A stretch of 64,000 nt of DNA, from NCBI RefSeq assembly GCF_019104725.1, contig NZ_JAHRXF010000001.1:1-64000 (forward strand). Direction: 5' to 3'. The stretch is from Streptomyces corallincola (GTDB lineage Bacteria; Actinomycetota; Actinomycetes; Streptomycetales; Streptomycetaceae). This document shows, one piece after another, positions 43,591-53,246 of the stretch. The notes under the pieces are model-generated. The model saw only the letters and a list, made by a program, of their open reading frames with translations, did not search any database and was not told the origin of the DNA. A program made the translations under genes and the position numbers. The stretch's first letter is position 1. Every line of letters begins with the position of its first letter.

Positions 43591-46500
43591 TCAGGGGGAG
43601 GTCACGGGTGCCACGGCGGCGACCACCGCGCGGGCCGCCTCGGCCGGGCGGGTGCGGGTGAAGTAGTGCCCGCCGTCGGCCAGTTCGCGCAGGTCCACCC
43701 GGTCGGAGACCCGCAGCCAGCCTTGGTGCCCGTCCGGGTCCTGGGCGGTGTGCGGATCGTCGGCGGCGAGCACCACCGACACCGGCGCCGCAAGCTTCAC
43801 CGCCGGACCCGACTCCAGCGCGGCGAGGAACCAGCGGTGGGCGCCCGCGCAGTCGTGCCGGTAGGCGGCCCCGACCTGTTCGGCGTGCCCGGCGTCGAGT
43901 TCGGACAGCTCGGCATACCCGCCGTCGGCGGTGAGCCGGGCCGCGATCCCCGCGTCGCTCAGGTTCTCCAGCTCCGCCAGCCCCGCCTTCCGCCCGGCGG
44001 CCGTACCCGGCACCTGCGCGCCGACGAAGACCCGCTCCACGGCCACCCCGCGCTCCTGGAGACGGCGCGCGGTCTCCACGGCGAGCACCGAACCGGAGGA
44101 CTGGCCCCACAGCATCACCCGCGTCAGACCGTGCGCGCCGATCTCGGCCACGACCCGGTCGGCCACCTCGCCGACGGACGCGAACGGCTCCCGCCGCACC
44201 GCCAGATCGTGGCCCGGCAGATCCACCGCGAGCACCCGCACCCCGTGCCCGGCCAGCTCGCTCGCCATCGGCTGGAAGTTCACCGCGTTGCCGCCCGCGT
44301 ACGGGAAGCAGACCAGCACCCGGTCATCCGCCCCGCCCGCGGGGGTGAGCGGCTGGAGCAGCTCCGGGCGCTGCCGCCCGGTGCCGTCCAGCAGCCCCGC
44401 CAGATCGGCCAGCACCGGATGCCGGGTGATGTCCTTCAGGGACACCGCCCGCTCCAGCGCGATCGTCAGCTTCACCGCCGTCAGCGAGGTGCCGCCGCAG
44501 TCGAAGAAGTGGTCCCGCCGCCCGATCCGCTCCTCCGGCACCCCCAGCACACCGGCCCAGGCCGCCGCCAGCCGCCGCTCGGTCGGGGTCAGCGGCGCCG
44601 CGTCGTCGGCTGCGTTTCCGGCCGGTTCCGGCTCCGCCTCCGCGAGCGCGGTGAGCGCCTTGCGGTCGATCTTCCCGTTCGCGGTCAGCGGCAGCGCGTC
44701 CTGCCAGTGCACCGCCGACGGCACCATGTACGCGGGCAGTACGGCGCCCAGCGCGGCCCGCACGTCCTCCACGGGCACCTGCCGTCCCGAGCAGAACGCG
44801 ATCAGATGCTTGCTGTGCCCGGCACGCTCCGCGACGACCACCGCGCCGTCCCGTACGCCGTCCACACCCAGCAGCGCGTTCTCGATCTCCCCGATCTCGA
44901 TGCGGAAGCCCCGGATCTTCACCTGGCTGTCCCGGCGCCCCAGGAACTCCAGCTTCCCGCCGGGATGCCAGCGTCCCCAGTCACCGCCCAGGTACAGCCG
45001 TTCCTCCGGTGCGAACGGGCTGGTCAGATAGGCCTCACGGGTGCGCTCCGGGTCGTTGACGTACCCCCGGCCGACACAGACACCGGCGAACGCGATCAGA
45101 CCGGGCGCGCCCAGCGGCACCAGCGCCAGGTCCTCGTCCACCACGTGCACCCGCACGTTGTTCACCGCCCGGCCCAGCAGCACCCGCTCGGGGACGGCGT
45201 CCATCACCTCGTGGTTGGTGTCGTCGGACGTCTCGGTCAGCCCGTAGGCGTTCACCAGCTTCACGCCCGGCCGCACCGCGAACCAGCGCTGCACCAGCTC
45301 CCGCTTCAGCGCCTCACCGGTCACCGACACACAGCGCAGGTCCGGGAGTTCACGCGGCTGCTGCTCCAGGTAGGAGACCACGACCTCCAGATACGACGGC
45401 ACCAGCTGCGCCACCGCCACCCGGCCCTCGGCCAGCGTGTCCACGAACCGCTCCACGTCCGTGATCACGTCCTGCGGCACCAGCAGCGTCCGCCCGCCCA
45501 CCAGCAGCGCCGCGATCATCTGCCACAGGGAGATGTCGAAGCACTGCGGAGCGGTCTGCGCCACCACCGCGCCCTCGCCGATCCCCAGGTCGTCGATCTT
45601 GGCGAAGAGATGGTTCAGCATGCCCGCGTGCTCGCACATCGCGCCCTTCGGCGCCCCCGTCGAACCCGACGTGAAGTAGATGTACGCCAGCTGCCCCGGC
45701 TCCACCGCCGTACCGAGATCGCCGTCGGCGTGGTCCTCGGCGTACGCCTCCCCGATCAGCAGGCGGGTCGCGCCCGCCACCGACTCCAGCGCACGGTCCA
45801 GCGTCGCCGTGCTGTCCGACTCGGTCAGCACCAGGCGGCACTCGGCACGTGACAACGTTGCCGCTATCCGGTCCGCGGGGAAGTGCGGCTCGATGGGAAG
45901 ATAGACCCCGCCCGCCTTGAACACGGCCAGCGTCGCCGCCATCCAGTCCAGGTTCCGCTCCGTCACCACCGCGACGACGTCCTCGCGGCCCAGACCCCGG
46001 GCCCGCAGCGCCCGCGCCAGCCGGTTGGCCCGCGCGTTCAACTCGCCGTACGTCCACCGCTGTTCGCCGCAGACCGCCGCCACCTCGTCGGGGTGGGCGC
46101 GCGCCCGCTCCTCGAACAGCTCGTGCGCCCGCGCGTCCGGCAGCGCACGCTCCGGCCCCGCCAGCCCGTCGAGCTGGTCGCGGACCTCCTCGGGGGAGAG
46201 CAGGCTCTGCCGGGCGTGCGCGGCGTCGGGGTCGGCGGTCATCAGGGCCAGCGCCGCCAGGTGGTAGCCGCCGACGCGGGCCGCGCTCCCGGCGTCCAGC
46301 ACCTGCGTGTCGTACCGCAGCCGCAGCACCATGAGGCCGTCCCGCTCGGCGCACTCCACGTGCAGGGCGGTGCCGGGTGCCAGGGAGTCGCCGGACGGGA
46401 GCGGCCCGAACGCGGCCTCGGCCGAGGGCTCGTCGGCGGCCAGTTCGCGCCGCAGACCGGCCACCGGGAAGGCACGGTGCGCGAGCACGTCCGCGTCGGC

Positions 46501-46845
46501 GCGCCGCGCCACCGCGACCAGGTCGCGCCACGACCGCGCGCCGCAGCCCAGACGGCAGGGGAGCGGCTCGCCCCGCACGCCCACCGCACGTCCGGTGACC
46601 ACCTCGCGCTCACCCGACAGCGCGGCCAGCACCCTGGCGTGCGCGGCCAGCGCGAGCACCTCCACCGGCGCCCCGAGCGACTCCGCCAGCTCGCGGACCG
46701 CCCGCGCCGTACCGTCCGGAACCCGGACCTCGCACCCGGCCGTACCCGGCACCGGCCGCGCGGTCCAGCGGGGCAGCGGGGTGCCGCCACCCGCGCCGAG
46801 CACCCGGCTCCAGAACTCCCGGTCCTCTTCCACCAGCACTCCCAT
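43591..46845 (-). CDS. NRPS: C-terminal half condensation domain, A, T, TE
   Basis: A 1084-aa NRPS. Residues 1-235 match only the second half of a condensation domain, with no HHxxxDG motif. The A domain (~240-735) is complete: FTSGSTGAPKG, NAYGLTETSDDTNHE, LGGDWGRW, VKIRGFRIEIGEIE, PLTANGKIDRK. A manual pocket reading gives D437, I438, W441, Q480, S507, T509, A533, D541, D542 and K725. The two acidic residues suit a substrate with an extra amine such as Dap. The T domain has FFDCGGTSL (Ser787). The thioesterase (~840-1084) has GQSSG (Ser916), an Asp in AADDPHT and a His in GGHYF. ATG 46845 is 12 nt past the upstream stop. Confidence 0.93.
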   Translation of the reverse strand: MGVLVEEDREFWSRVLGAGGGTPLPRWTARPVPGTAGCEVRVPDGTARAVRELAESLGAPVEVLALAAHARVLAALSGEREVVTGRAVGVRGEPLPCRLGCGARSWRDLVAVARRADADVLAHRAFPVAGLRRELAADEPSAEAAFGPLPSGDSLAPGTALHVECAERDGLMVLRLRYDTQVLDAGSAARVGGYHLAALALMTADPDAAHARQSLLSPEEVRDQLDGLAGPERALPDARAHELFEERARAHPDEVAAVCGEQRWTYGELNARANRLARALRARGLGREDVVAVVTERNLDWMAATLAVFKAGGVYLPIEPHFPADRIAATLSRAECRLVLTESDSTATLDRALESVAGATRLLIGEAYAEDHADGDLGTAVEPGQLAYIYFTSGSTGAPKGAMCEHAGMLNHLFAKIDDLGIGEGAVVAQTAPQCFDISLWQMIAALLVGGRTLLVPQDVITDVERFVDTLAEGRVAVAQLVPSYLEVVVSYLEQQPRELPDLRCVSVTGEALKRELVQRWFAVRPGVKLVNAYGLTETSDDTNHEVMDAVPERVLLGRAVNNVRVHVVDEDLALVPLGAPGLIAFAGVCVGRGYVNDPERTREAYLTSPFAPEERLYLGGDWGRWHPGGKLEFLGRRDSQVKIRGFRIEIGEIENALLGVDGVRDGAVVVAERAGHSKHLIAFCSGRQVPVEDVRAALGAVLPAYMVPSAVHWQDALPLTANGKIDRKALTALAEAEPEPAGNAADDAAPLTPTERRLAAAWAGVLGVPEERIGRRDHFFDCGGTSLTAVKLTIALERAVSLKDITRHPVLADLAGLLDGTGRQRPELLQPLTPAGGADDRVLVCFPYAGGNAVNFQPMASELAGHGVRVLAVDLPGHDLAVRREPFASVGEVADRVVAEIGAHGLTRVMLWGQSSGSVLAVETARRLQERGVAVERVFVGAQVPGTAAGRKAGLAELENLSDAGIAARLTADGGYAELSELDAGHAEQVGAAYRHDCAGAHRWFLAALESGPAVKLAAPVSVVLAADDPHTAQDPDGHQGWLRVSDRVDLRELADGGHYFTRTRPAEAARAVVAAVAPVTSP

Positions 46846-46857
46846 CGGATCGGCCTC

Positions 46858-49800
46858 TCAACTCACGGTCGCCGCAGGGGCGTCGGACGCGGACAGGGAC
46901 GGGGCGCGCACCGCGCCGGGGGAGGGGGCGGCGGCATCGGGCAGGTCCACCGCCGGGTTGCCGCCCCACCGGGTGTGCGCGGAGACCTCCTCGCCCTTCA
47001 TCAGGAAGGAGTCCGGGGCCAGCACCGCGCCGTCGCCCATCGTCACGCCGTAGTGCACGTGGGACGCGACGCCGAGGGTGCAGCCCGCGCCGAGCACGGT
47101 CCCGTCGGACTTGAAGGTGCCGTCCTCCTGCGAGTGGCACTGAATCTTGCTGCCCAGGTTGAGCGTGCACTCGTCGCCGATCGTGGCCAGCGTCCGCTCG
47201 GTCAGGTAGCAGCCGTCGTCGAAGACCCGGCGCCCGATCGGTACCCCCAGCAGCCGCCAGACCAGACTCTTGAACGGCGTGCCGTTGAAGATGTTCAGAT
47301 ACTCGGACGGGATCTTCCACAGCCGCTCGTGCCACCAGAACACCGGGTCGTAGATCGAGCACAACTGCGGCGTGAGCGGCCGGAACCTGCGCAGCAGCTG
47401 CTCGGCGGCGACGTAGTACAGGGTCGAGAGCGTCAGCGTCAGCGCCAGGTACAGCGCGATCACCACGTGCCCGACCACCCCGTACAGATCCACCGAGGCC
47501 AGCGCCAGCAGCGTCAGCCCGAAGGTGTGCGCCCAGCGCACGAACAGCATCAGCACCATCGAGCGCAGGTTGTACCGGTTCTTCGCGGCCAGGCGGCGGC
47601 GCAGCGTCTCGCCGGTGCGCAGGTCGTCGAACCGGCTGTCCCGCTCCACCGACCGGGGGATCTCGAAGCAGGGCGAGCCGAGCAGCCCGACCCCTTCCCG
47701 GATCTCGCCGTCCAGCGGCACCATCACCTTCGTGGCCAGCAGGCAGTTGTCGCCGGTCCGGCCGCCCGCCGGGTACGCGATGTTGTTGCCGAGGAAGTTG
47801 CGCGGCCCGATCTCGGCCCGCGACAGCTTGAACGACGTACTGGAGAAGTCCGCGTTCAGCACGGACAGTCCGTCCGCCACCATCGTGCCGCTACCGACCT
47901 TCACCAGCAGCGGACTCTCGTGCTGCACCTCGGTCCCGAAGTTCGACCCGGTCTGCTCCACCCGCGACAGGTCGTACCCGATGCTCTTCAGGTACGGGAC
48001 GATGTACGAGCTGTCGCCGCACAGCCAGGAGAAGAACTTGATGTTCGTCAGCCGGGACGACGTGCGGTGCAGCGCGTACCGGAATCCGTAGAGCGGGTAG
48101 ACCCGGTCCGGCTTCAGCGCCAGGCCGAACAGCCGGGGGAGCGTCACCAGGGCGGCGGCGCCGATCACCAGGAACCCGGCGAACAGCACGGCGGACAGGA
48201 TCAGCGCGTCGTACAGCAGCTCCGAGCGGGACAGCGCGGCCGTCTGCGGATCGAGCCGCTTGCCGATCGCCGGGACCTCGGTGAACACCATGTACAGACC
48301 GCCGACGCCCACCGGCACGTACAGCAGGAACAGCTGGGCGAGCGTCATCAGGCCGTAGCGGAAGCGGCGTCCGGTCCCGCAGGGGGCCGGGGCCACCCGC
48401 AGGTAGTCCACCTGCGCGGGCTCGGCAGGGCAGCCGTGCCAGCGCGCGCCGTCCGGTACCGCCTGGCCCCGGTGCAGCGCGGAGGAGTGTCCGAGCTGGG
48501 CACCGTCGCCCATCGCGGTGTCGATGTCCAGCGCGGTCTTCTCCCCGATGAACACGTCCCGGCCGAGCGTGATCCGCCCGGTCTGGATACGTCCCGCGTG
48601 CGCCCGGTAGCCGAGGAGATACGCCTCCTTGCGGACGACGGTACCCTCCCCGATCGTCAGCAGGTCCGTGCAGACCGGGACGGTGCGGGACAGGATCGTC
48701 ACGTTCTTCCCGATCCGCGCGCCGAGCGCCCGCAGGTACAGCACGTACAGCGGGTTGCCGACCATGAGGGCCATCGGGTTCGCGTGCAGCAGCACCTTCA
48801 CGACCCAGAAGCGCAGGTACGTCGCGCCCCACACCGGGAACTCGCGCGGCTTCCAGCGCCCGATCAGCAGCCACTTGACGAGCACCGGCACGGCGCAGAG
48901 CGTCAGGAAGGCACCGCCGCCGAAGAGGAGGGAGCGCGTGTAGACGGTCAGCAGGCCCTTGCTGCTGGCGATCCACTCGTATCCCCGCGCGGCGACGAAA
49001 CCGGCGACGAAGGAGTAGGCCAGGAAGAAGAGGGCCTGGAAGGTGCCGCAGAGGAAGTGCGTCAGGGGGCGCACGGGGAGCGGCGCCACGAGATCCGGGG
49101 TGCTGAGGGGGGCCTCGACGGCACTGGTGGCGGCCGGAGTTGTGCGGGGCGTGCCGTGCGGCGGAGGCATCACCGCTGCGGATGCGGGGGGTTGGGGCTG
49201 GAGCGGGTGGGCTTCGGCGGTGAGGTGGGAGTGGGACTGGGCCTCGGCTGCCTGTGCCTGTGCCTCTGTCTGTGCTTGGGCATCTGCCTGGGCCTGGGCT
49301 TGTGCCTCGGCCGTCCGCGCCCGCTCCTGTTCCGCGAAGGCCACCGTGAGGGAGCGGATCGTCGGATTCTTGTAGATGTCCTTCATGGACGGCGACGGCA
49401 GGTCCGGCCGCTTGCGCACCCGTGCGCAGAACTGCGCCATGACCAGGGAGTTGGCGCCGAGGTCGGTGAAGAAGTGGGCCTCGGGCAGAACGCTCTCGGT
49501 GCCCATCACGTCCGCGAGGGCGGCGGCGAGCTCGCGCTCGGTGCCGTCGGCCGGGGGGCCGGTCTCGGCGGGAGGTTCGGGGGTGACGGCGGCGGGCTCG
49601 GGGCCTGTCGCGGGTACCGGGGCGGTGGTGCTGCCACCTGTGCCGCCTGCGTCGGCGGTCGTGTCGGCCGTGCCGTTCGGCCGTATCTCTTCGGCCGTCC
49701 GCTGCACCGGCTCGCCGGTCGTCTGTATTCGCTCGGCGGCCGGGGCGGTCGCTTCCGCCGTCCGCTCGGGTCGGGTCATCCACTCGGTCCGGGGATCGCA

Positions 49801-49920
49801 CCCCCTGCCGGGTTCCGCCGCCACCGTGGTACGGCGTCCGGTGAGTGCGCCTGCGTCCGGTCCGGATATGGCGCCATCGTCCGGCCCGGATATATGGATC
49901 TTGGAGGACTGCTCCACCAT
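46858..49920 (-). CDS. carrier domain plus Pls-type C-terminal membrane domain (six TM, three LbH soluble domains)
   Basis: A 1020-aa membrane protein. Residues 1-125 are a polar, Pro/Thr/Ala-rich linker. A carrier domain (~126-198) has FTDLGANSLVMAQF with Ser158. An Ala-Gln repeat (EAQAQAQADAQAQTEAQAQ) joins it to six membrane segments alternating with three hexapeptide-repeat (left-handed beta-helix) domains. Examples are RITLGRDVFIGEKTALDID and GSGTMVADGLSVLNAD, plus TVLGAGCTLGVASHV. This layout is that of the C-terminal half of epsilon-polylysine synthetase (NRPS terminal domain, TIGR02353), which catalyses isopeptide chain growth without condensation domains. Here it is not fused to the A domain. 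ATG 49920 has AGGAG at good spacing. Confidence 0.9.
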   Translation of the reverse strand: MVEQSSKIHISGPDDGAISGPDAGALTGRRTTVAAEPGRGCDPRTEWMTRPERTAEATAPAAERIQTTGEPVQRTAEEIRPNGTADTTADAGGTGGSTTAPVPATGPEPAAVTPEPPAETGPPADGTERELAAALADVMGTESVLPEAHFFTDLGANSLVMAQFCARVRKRPDLPSPSMKDIYKNPTIRSLTVAFAEQERARTAEAQAQAQADAQAQTEAQAQAAEAQSHSHLTAEAHPLQPQPPASAAVMPPPHGTPRTTPAATSAVEAPLSTPDLVAPLPVRPLTHFLCGTFQALFFLAYSFVAGFVAARGYEWIASSKGLLTVYTRSLLFGGGAFLTLCAVPVLVKWLLIGRWKPREFPVWGATYLRFWVVKVLLHANPMALMVGNPLYVLYLRALGARIGKNVTILSRTVPVCTDLLTIGEGTVVRKEAYLLGYRAHAGRIQTGRITLGRDVFIGEKTALDIDTAMGDGAQLGHSSALHRGQAVPDGARWHGCPAEPAQVDYLRVAPAPCGTGRRFRYGLMTLAQLFLLYVPVGVGGLYMVFTEVPAIGKRLDPQTAALSRSELLYDALILSAVLFAGFLVIGAAALVTLPRLFGLALKPDRVYPLYGFRYALHRTSSRLTNIKFFSWLCGDSSYIVPYLKSIGYDLSRVEQTGSNFGTEVQHESPLLVKVGSGTMVADGLSVLNADFSSTSFKLSRAEIGPRNFLGNNIAYPAGGRTGDNCLLATKVMVPLDGEIREGVGLLGSPCFEIPRSVERDSRFDDLRTGETLRRRLAAKNRYNLRSMVLMLFVRWAHTFGLTLLALASVDLYGVVGHVVIALYLALTLTLSTLYYVAAEQLLRRFRPLTPQLCSIYDPVFWWHERLWKIPSEYLNIFNGTPFKSLVWRLLGVPIGRRVFDDGCYLTERTLATIGDECTLNLGSKIQCHSQEDGTFKSDGTVLGAGCTLGVASHVHYGVTMGDGAVLAPDSFLMKGEEVSAHTRWGGNPAVDLPDAAAPSPGAVRAPSLSASDAPAATVS

Positions 49921-50652
49921 TCGATCTCCTGGAGGACGTCTCGGTCGCCGGTGACCGCCGGTGGCGGGCCCCGGTGCTCGTGGTCCGTCGGGCGGACCGG
50001 CGAGCCATCGGAAGCTCACAGCGCGTGCTCTGTTTCTGATCACGAACCGACGAGATCAGTCTCAGTCGGGCACCGATGGGGTGCCACTTCGCGTGGATCA
50101 CCGATTTCCCCCGGAAACCCCCGTACAGCCCGGCGTTGTGCGGCCGGTCGGACGGCCGGGACCCCTAAGGGATCACTCGAATGGCGGCCGGGGGACACCG
50201 TCGGCACGCCGTCGGCGGGGGTCGGCGGAGCGGGTGGACGACTGGTCGGGGAGGGGGCGTGGTGATCACTTACGGTGATCGTCCAGGGGTGCGTCAGGGT
50301 GCGTCACGGGGTGCCTCGGGGCGGCCCCAGGTGGGTTTCGGAGCCGGTTCCGGGGTCGGCTTCGGGGCCGGTTCCGGGGTCGGCTCTGGGGTTCGCCCCA
50401 GGGTCGGCCCCAGGATTGGCCCCGAGCCTGTCTCAGGGGCGCGCGACGGACCGGCGTGCGGCACACCGCACTCCAACTCGTCTGCTTTCGCGCCTGGTTC
50501 ACCCTTTCCGGCTAATGAGCCGACCGGCCCGCATATGCGCCGGTCACGGGGACAGCCTCCCTGCGGCCGGGCACCGCCCGGCAGGACGGAGCGGTGGCGG
50601 CGGTGTCCGCACGGCCGCTCCGGGCACCAGCAGCGAGAAAGGTGACGGAGTT
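49921..50652. other. 732-bp divergent region between the NRPS operon and the EF-hand gene
   Basis: No gene is supported. It should hold the promoter of the five-gene operon and that of the EF-hand gene. It includes the repetitive tract at 50335-50425 (separate entry) and GTGATCACTTACGGTGATCGTC near 50261-50282, where GTGATC recurs. The in-frame extension of the EF-hand ORF through this region reads repeat DNA. Confidence 0.7.
50335..50425. repeat. degenerate GGTTCCGGGGTCGG tandem array
   Basis: Units of about 12-15 bases based on GGAGCC/GGTTCCGGGGTCGGC(T/C) repeat about six times between 50335 and 50425, with the later units reading GGTTCGCCCCAGGGTCGGCCCCAGG. Open frames across it encode Gly/Ser/Pro repeats on both strands and look like artefacts. 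It lies upstream of the EF-hand gene. Confidence 0.7.
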
Positions 50653-51192
50653 ATGCGCGCAGAGGCCACCCAGCGGGTCGCGCTCGTGTTTTCCCTGTTC
50701 GACGCGAACGGCAACGGCGTGCTCGACGCCGAGGACTTCACGCTGATGGGAGACCGTGTCGTCGCCGTGGCGTCCGAGTCCGACCAGGCGGCCAAGGACG
50801 CCATGCGGGCGGCCTTCCACCGCTACTGGACGACCCTGCTCACCGAGCTCGACGCGGACGGCGACGGCACGATCAGCTTCGACGAGTTCGCGGCCTGCGT
50901 GCTCTCGCCAGAGCGCTTCGACGACACCGTCGCGGAGTTCGCCGTGTCCCTCGCCGCGCTCGGCGATCCGGACGGCGACGGCCGTATCGAACGCCCGCTG
51001 TTCGTGGCCCTGATGACCGCCATCGGCTTCGCGCGCGACAACATCGACGACCTCTTCGACGCGTTCGGGCCCGACGTCACCGATCAGGTCCTGGTGACGA
51101 CCTGGGTGGAGGCCATCAAGGACTACTACGCCCCGCACAAGGCGGGCATCGCCGCCGACCTCCTCGTCCCCGGCCTGGCGACTTCCGCCTGA
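50653..51192 (+). CDS. EF-hand calcium-binding protein (calerythrin-like)
   Basis: A 179-aa soluble protein with three canonical EF loops: [12 protein letters not shown] (~17-28), [12 protein letters not shown] (~66-77) and [12 protein letters not shown] (~104-115). A fourth helix pair ([13 protein letters not shown]) lacks calcium ligands. The spacing and four-EF layout match calerythrin/sarcoplasmic-calcium-binding-type proteins described in actinomycetes, which buffer or sense Ca2+. ATG 50653 has a GGAG site. It is divergent from the NRPS operon. Whether they are linked is unknown. Confidence 0.92.
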   Translation: MRAEATQRVALVFSLFDANGNGVLDAEDFTLMGDRVVAVASESDQAAKDAMRAAFHRYWTTLLTELDADGDGTISFDEFAACVLSPERFDDTVAEFAVSLAALGDPDGDGRIERPLFVALMTAIGFARDNIDDLFDAFGPDVTDQVLVTTWVEAIKDYYAPHKAGIAADLLVPGLATSA

Positions 51193-51239
51193 CCCTGCCC
51201 GACTTCCGCCTGACGGTCCCGGCCCACCGCGTTGGGGGC

Positions 51240-51270
51240 GTGCCGCGATGCAGAGGGGGCATCACGGCAC
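51240..51270 (+). terminator. hairpin after the EF-hand gene
   Basis: GTGCCGCGATGC pairs with GCATCACGGCAC (one G-U-like mismatch) around AGAGGGG, 47 nt past the stop. It is a probable intrinsic terminator. Confidence 0.65.
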
Positions 51271-51512
51271 ACCCCCGGCCCGGCCCGCCTCGGCCCGCCT
51301 CGGCCCGCCCCGGTCGGGTCCGAACCGCCCCGGTCCGCTCCGTACCGTCCGGGCCTGCCCCGGCCGGACGTTGCCGCAACTGCGCCGTTCGTGTGAGTCC
51401 GTCACGCGTATGGCGGCGTGTCGGCGGTTGCGGCTCCCGCCCCCGCGCGGCACCCCGCGAGGATGGGCGGGATTGCACTGAGCAGGGCGCGTTAGCGGAA
51501 GACGGGCGACTT
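51271..51512. other. intergenic region upstream of ctaD
   Basis: A GC-rich region with repeated CTCGGCCCGC units at about 51288-51310 and a run of CCGGTCCG-like segments. It presumably carries the ctaD promoter. No other gene is supported. Confidence 0.6.
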
Positions 51513-53246
51513 GTGAGTATTGTCAATGAACCTCAGGATGCCGACGCGGCCTCCGAGGAAGCGTACGAGAACGAGCTGATCGTCCGGGGGCGCAAACCCG
51601 GCAGTGTGGTGGTCAAGTGGCTGACGACCACCGACCACAAGACGATCGGCACGCTGTATCTGTCCACGTCGTTCGGCTTCTTCCTGCTCGGCGGCATCAT
51701 GGCGCTGCTGATGCGGGCGGAGCTCGCGCGACCCGGTCTGCAGATCGTCTCGGCCGAGCAGTACAACCAGGCGTTCACGATGCACGGCACCGTGATGCTG
51801 CTGATGTTCGCCACCCCGCTGTTCGCGGGCTTCACCAACTGGATCATGCCGCTCCAGATCGGCGCGCCCGACGTGGCGTTCCCCCGGCTGAACATGTTCG
51901 CCTACTGGCTCTACCTGTTCGGCTCGCTGATCGCGGTGAGCGCGTTCATCACCCCGCAGGGCGCCGCCGACTTCGGCTGGTTCGCGTACGCGCCGCTGTC
52001 CGACGCGATCCGCAGTCCCGGTGTCGGCTCCGACCTCTGGATCATGGGCCTGGCCTTCTCCGGATTCGGCACCATCCTCGGCGCGGTCAACTTCATCACC
52101 ACGATCATCTGCCTGCGCGCCCCCGGTATGACGATGTTCCGCATGCCGATCTTCGTGTGGAACGTGCTGCTGACCTCGGTCCTGGTCCTGTTCGCGTTCC
52201 CGGTGCTCGCCGCCGCGCTGTTCGCGCTGGAGGCCGACCGCAAGTTCGGCGCCCATGTCTACGACGCCGCCAACGGCGGGCCGCTGCTGTGGCAGCACCT
52301 CTTCTGGTTCTTCGGGCATCCAGAGGTCTACATCATCGCGCTGCCGTTCTTCGGCATCGTGACCGAGATCATCCCGGTCTTCTCCCGTAAGCCGATCTTC
52401 GGTTACATGGGCCTGGTCGCCGCCACCATCGCCATCGCCGGTCTCTCGGTGACGGTGTGGGCGCACCACATGTACGTCACCGGCGCGGTGCTGCTGCCGT
52501 ACTTCGCCTTCATGACATTCCTCATCGCGGTGCCGACCGGCGTGAAATTCTTCAACTGGATCGGGACGATGTGGAAAGGCTCGGTGTCGTTCGAGACACC
52601 GATGCTCTGGGTCACCGGCTTCCTCGTCACGTTCCTCTTCGGCGGTCTCACCGGTGTCATCCTGGCCTCGCCGCCGATGGACTTCCACGTCTCCGACTCG
52701 TACTTCGTCGTCGCCCACTTCCACTACGTGGTGTTCGGCACCGTCGTGTTCGCCATGTTCGCGGGCTTCTACTTCTGGTGGCCCAAGTGGACCGGCAAGA
52801 TGCTCGACGAGCGGCTCGGCAAGCTCAACTTCTGGACGCTGTTCATCGGCTTCCACCTCACCTTCCTCGTCCAGCACTGGCTGGGCACCGAGGGCATGCC
52901 GCGCCGGTACGCGGACTACCTGGCGGCCGACGGGTTCACCGGGCTGAACACGCTGTCGTCCATCGGGTCGTTCCTGCTCGGCCTGTCGGTGCTGCCGTTC
53001 CTCTACAACGTGTGGAAGACGGCCAAGTACGGCAAGCCGGTCGGCGTGGACGACCCGTGGGGCTACGGCCGTTCGCTGGAGTGGGCGACCTCCTGCCCGC
53101 CCCCGCGCCACAACTTCCTGACCCTGCCCCGTATCCGCAGCGAATCCCCGGCGTTCGACCTGCACCACCCCGAGGTGGCCCGGATGGAACACGAGGGCAA
53201 CCTCGGCAAGCGTGACCTGGCCGAACCCGATGGTGGCCGGCGGTGA
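51513..53246 (+). CDS. ctaD: cytochrome c oxidase subunit I (aa3-type)
   Basis: A 577-aa, twelve-helix haem-copper oxidase subunit I. Ligand residues are in place: MHGTVMLLM for low-spin haem, HPEVYI with the covalent His-Tyr pair, WAHHMY for CuB and VVAHFHYV for haem a3 and a. [10 protein letters not shown] holds the K-channel Lys. GTG 51513 starts [20 protein letters not shown]. The gene stands alone: subunits II, III and IV and haem-A genes are not nearby, so it is a second, probably auxiliary copy. The next gene overlaps its stop by 4 nt. Confidence 0.93.
   Translation: MSIVNEPQDADAASEEAYENELIVRGRKPGSVVVKWLTTTDHKTIGTLYLSTSFGFFLLGGIMALLMRAELARPGLQIVSAEQYNQAFTMHGTVMLLMFATPLFAGFTNWIMPLQIGAPDVAFPRLNMFAYWLYLFGSLIAVSAFITPQGAADFGWFAYAPLSDAIRSPGVGSDLWIMGLAFSGFGTILGAVNFITTIICLRAPGMTMFRMPIFVWNVLLTSVLVLFAFPVLAAALFALEADRKFGAHVYDAANGGPLLWQHLFWFFGHPEVYIIALPFFGIVTEIIPVFSRKPIFGYMGLVAATIAIAGLSVTVWAHHMYVTGAVLLPYFAFMTFLIAVPTGVKFFNWIGTMWKGSVSFETPMLWVTGFLVTFLFGGLTGVILASPPMDFHVSDSYFVVAHFHYVVFGTVVFAMFAGFYFWWPKWTGKMLDERLGKLNFWTLFIGFHLTFLVQHWLGTEGMPRRYADYLAADGFTGLNTLSSIGSFLLGLSVLPFLYNVWKTAKYGKPVGVDDPWGYGRSLEWATSCPPPRHNFLTLPRIRSESPAFDLHHPEVARMEHEGNLGKRDLAEPDGGRR

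Noticed and set aside
45883..50265. 1460-codon plus-strand frame antisense to the NRPS and Pls-like genes
   Set aside because: No motifs, repetitive Arg/Gln/His composition; it mirrors the high-GC third positions of the real minus-strand genes.
50275..50652. N-terminal extension of the EF-hand ORF through the repeat array
   Set aside because: It encodes Gly/Ser/Pro repeat sequence, and the ATG at 50653 has a proper ribosome site and begins the EF fold.
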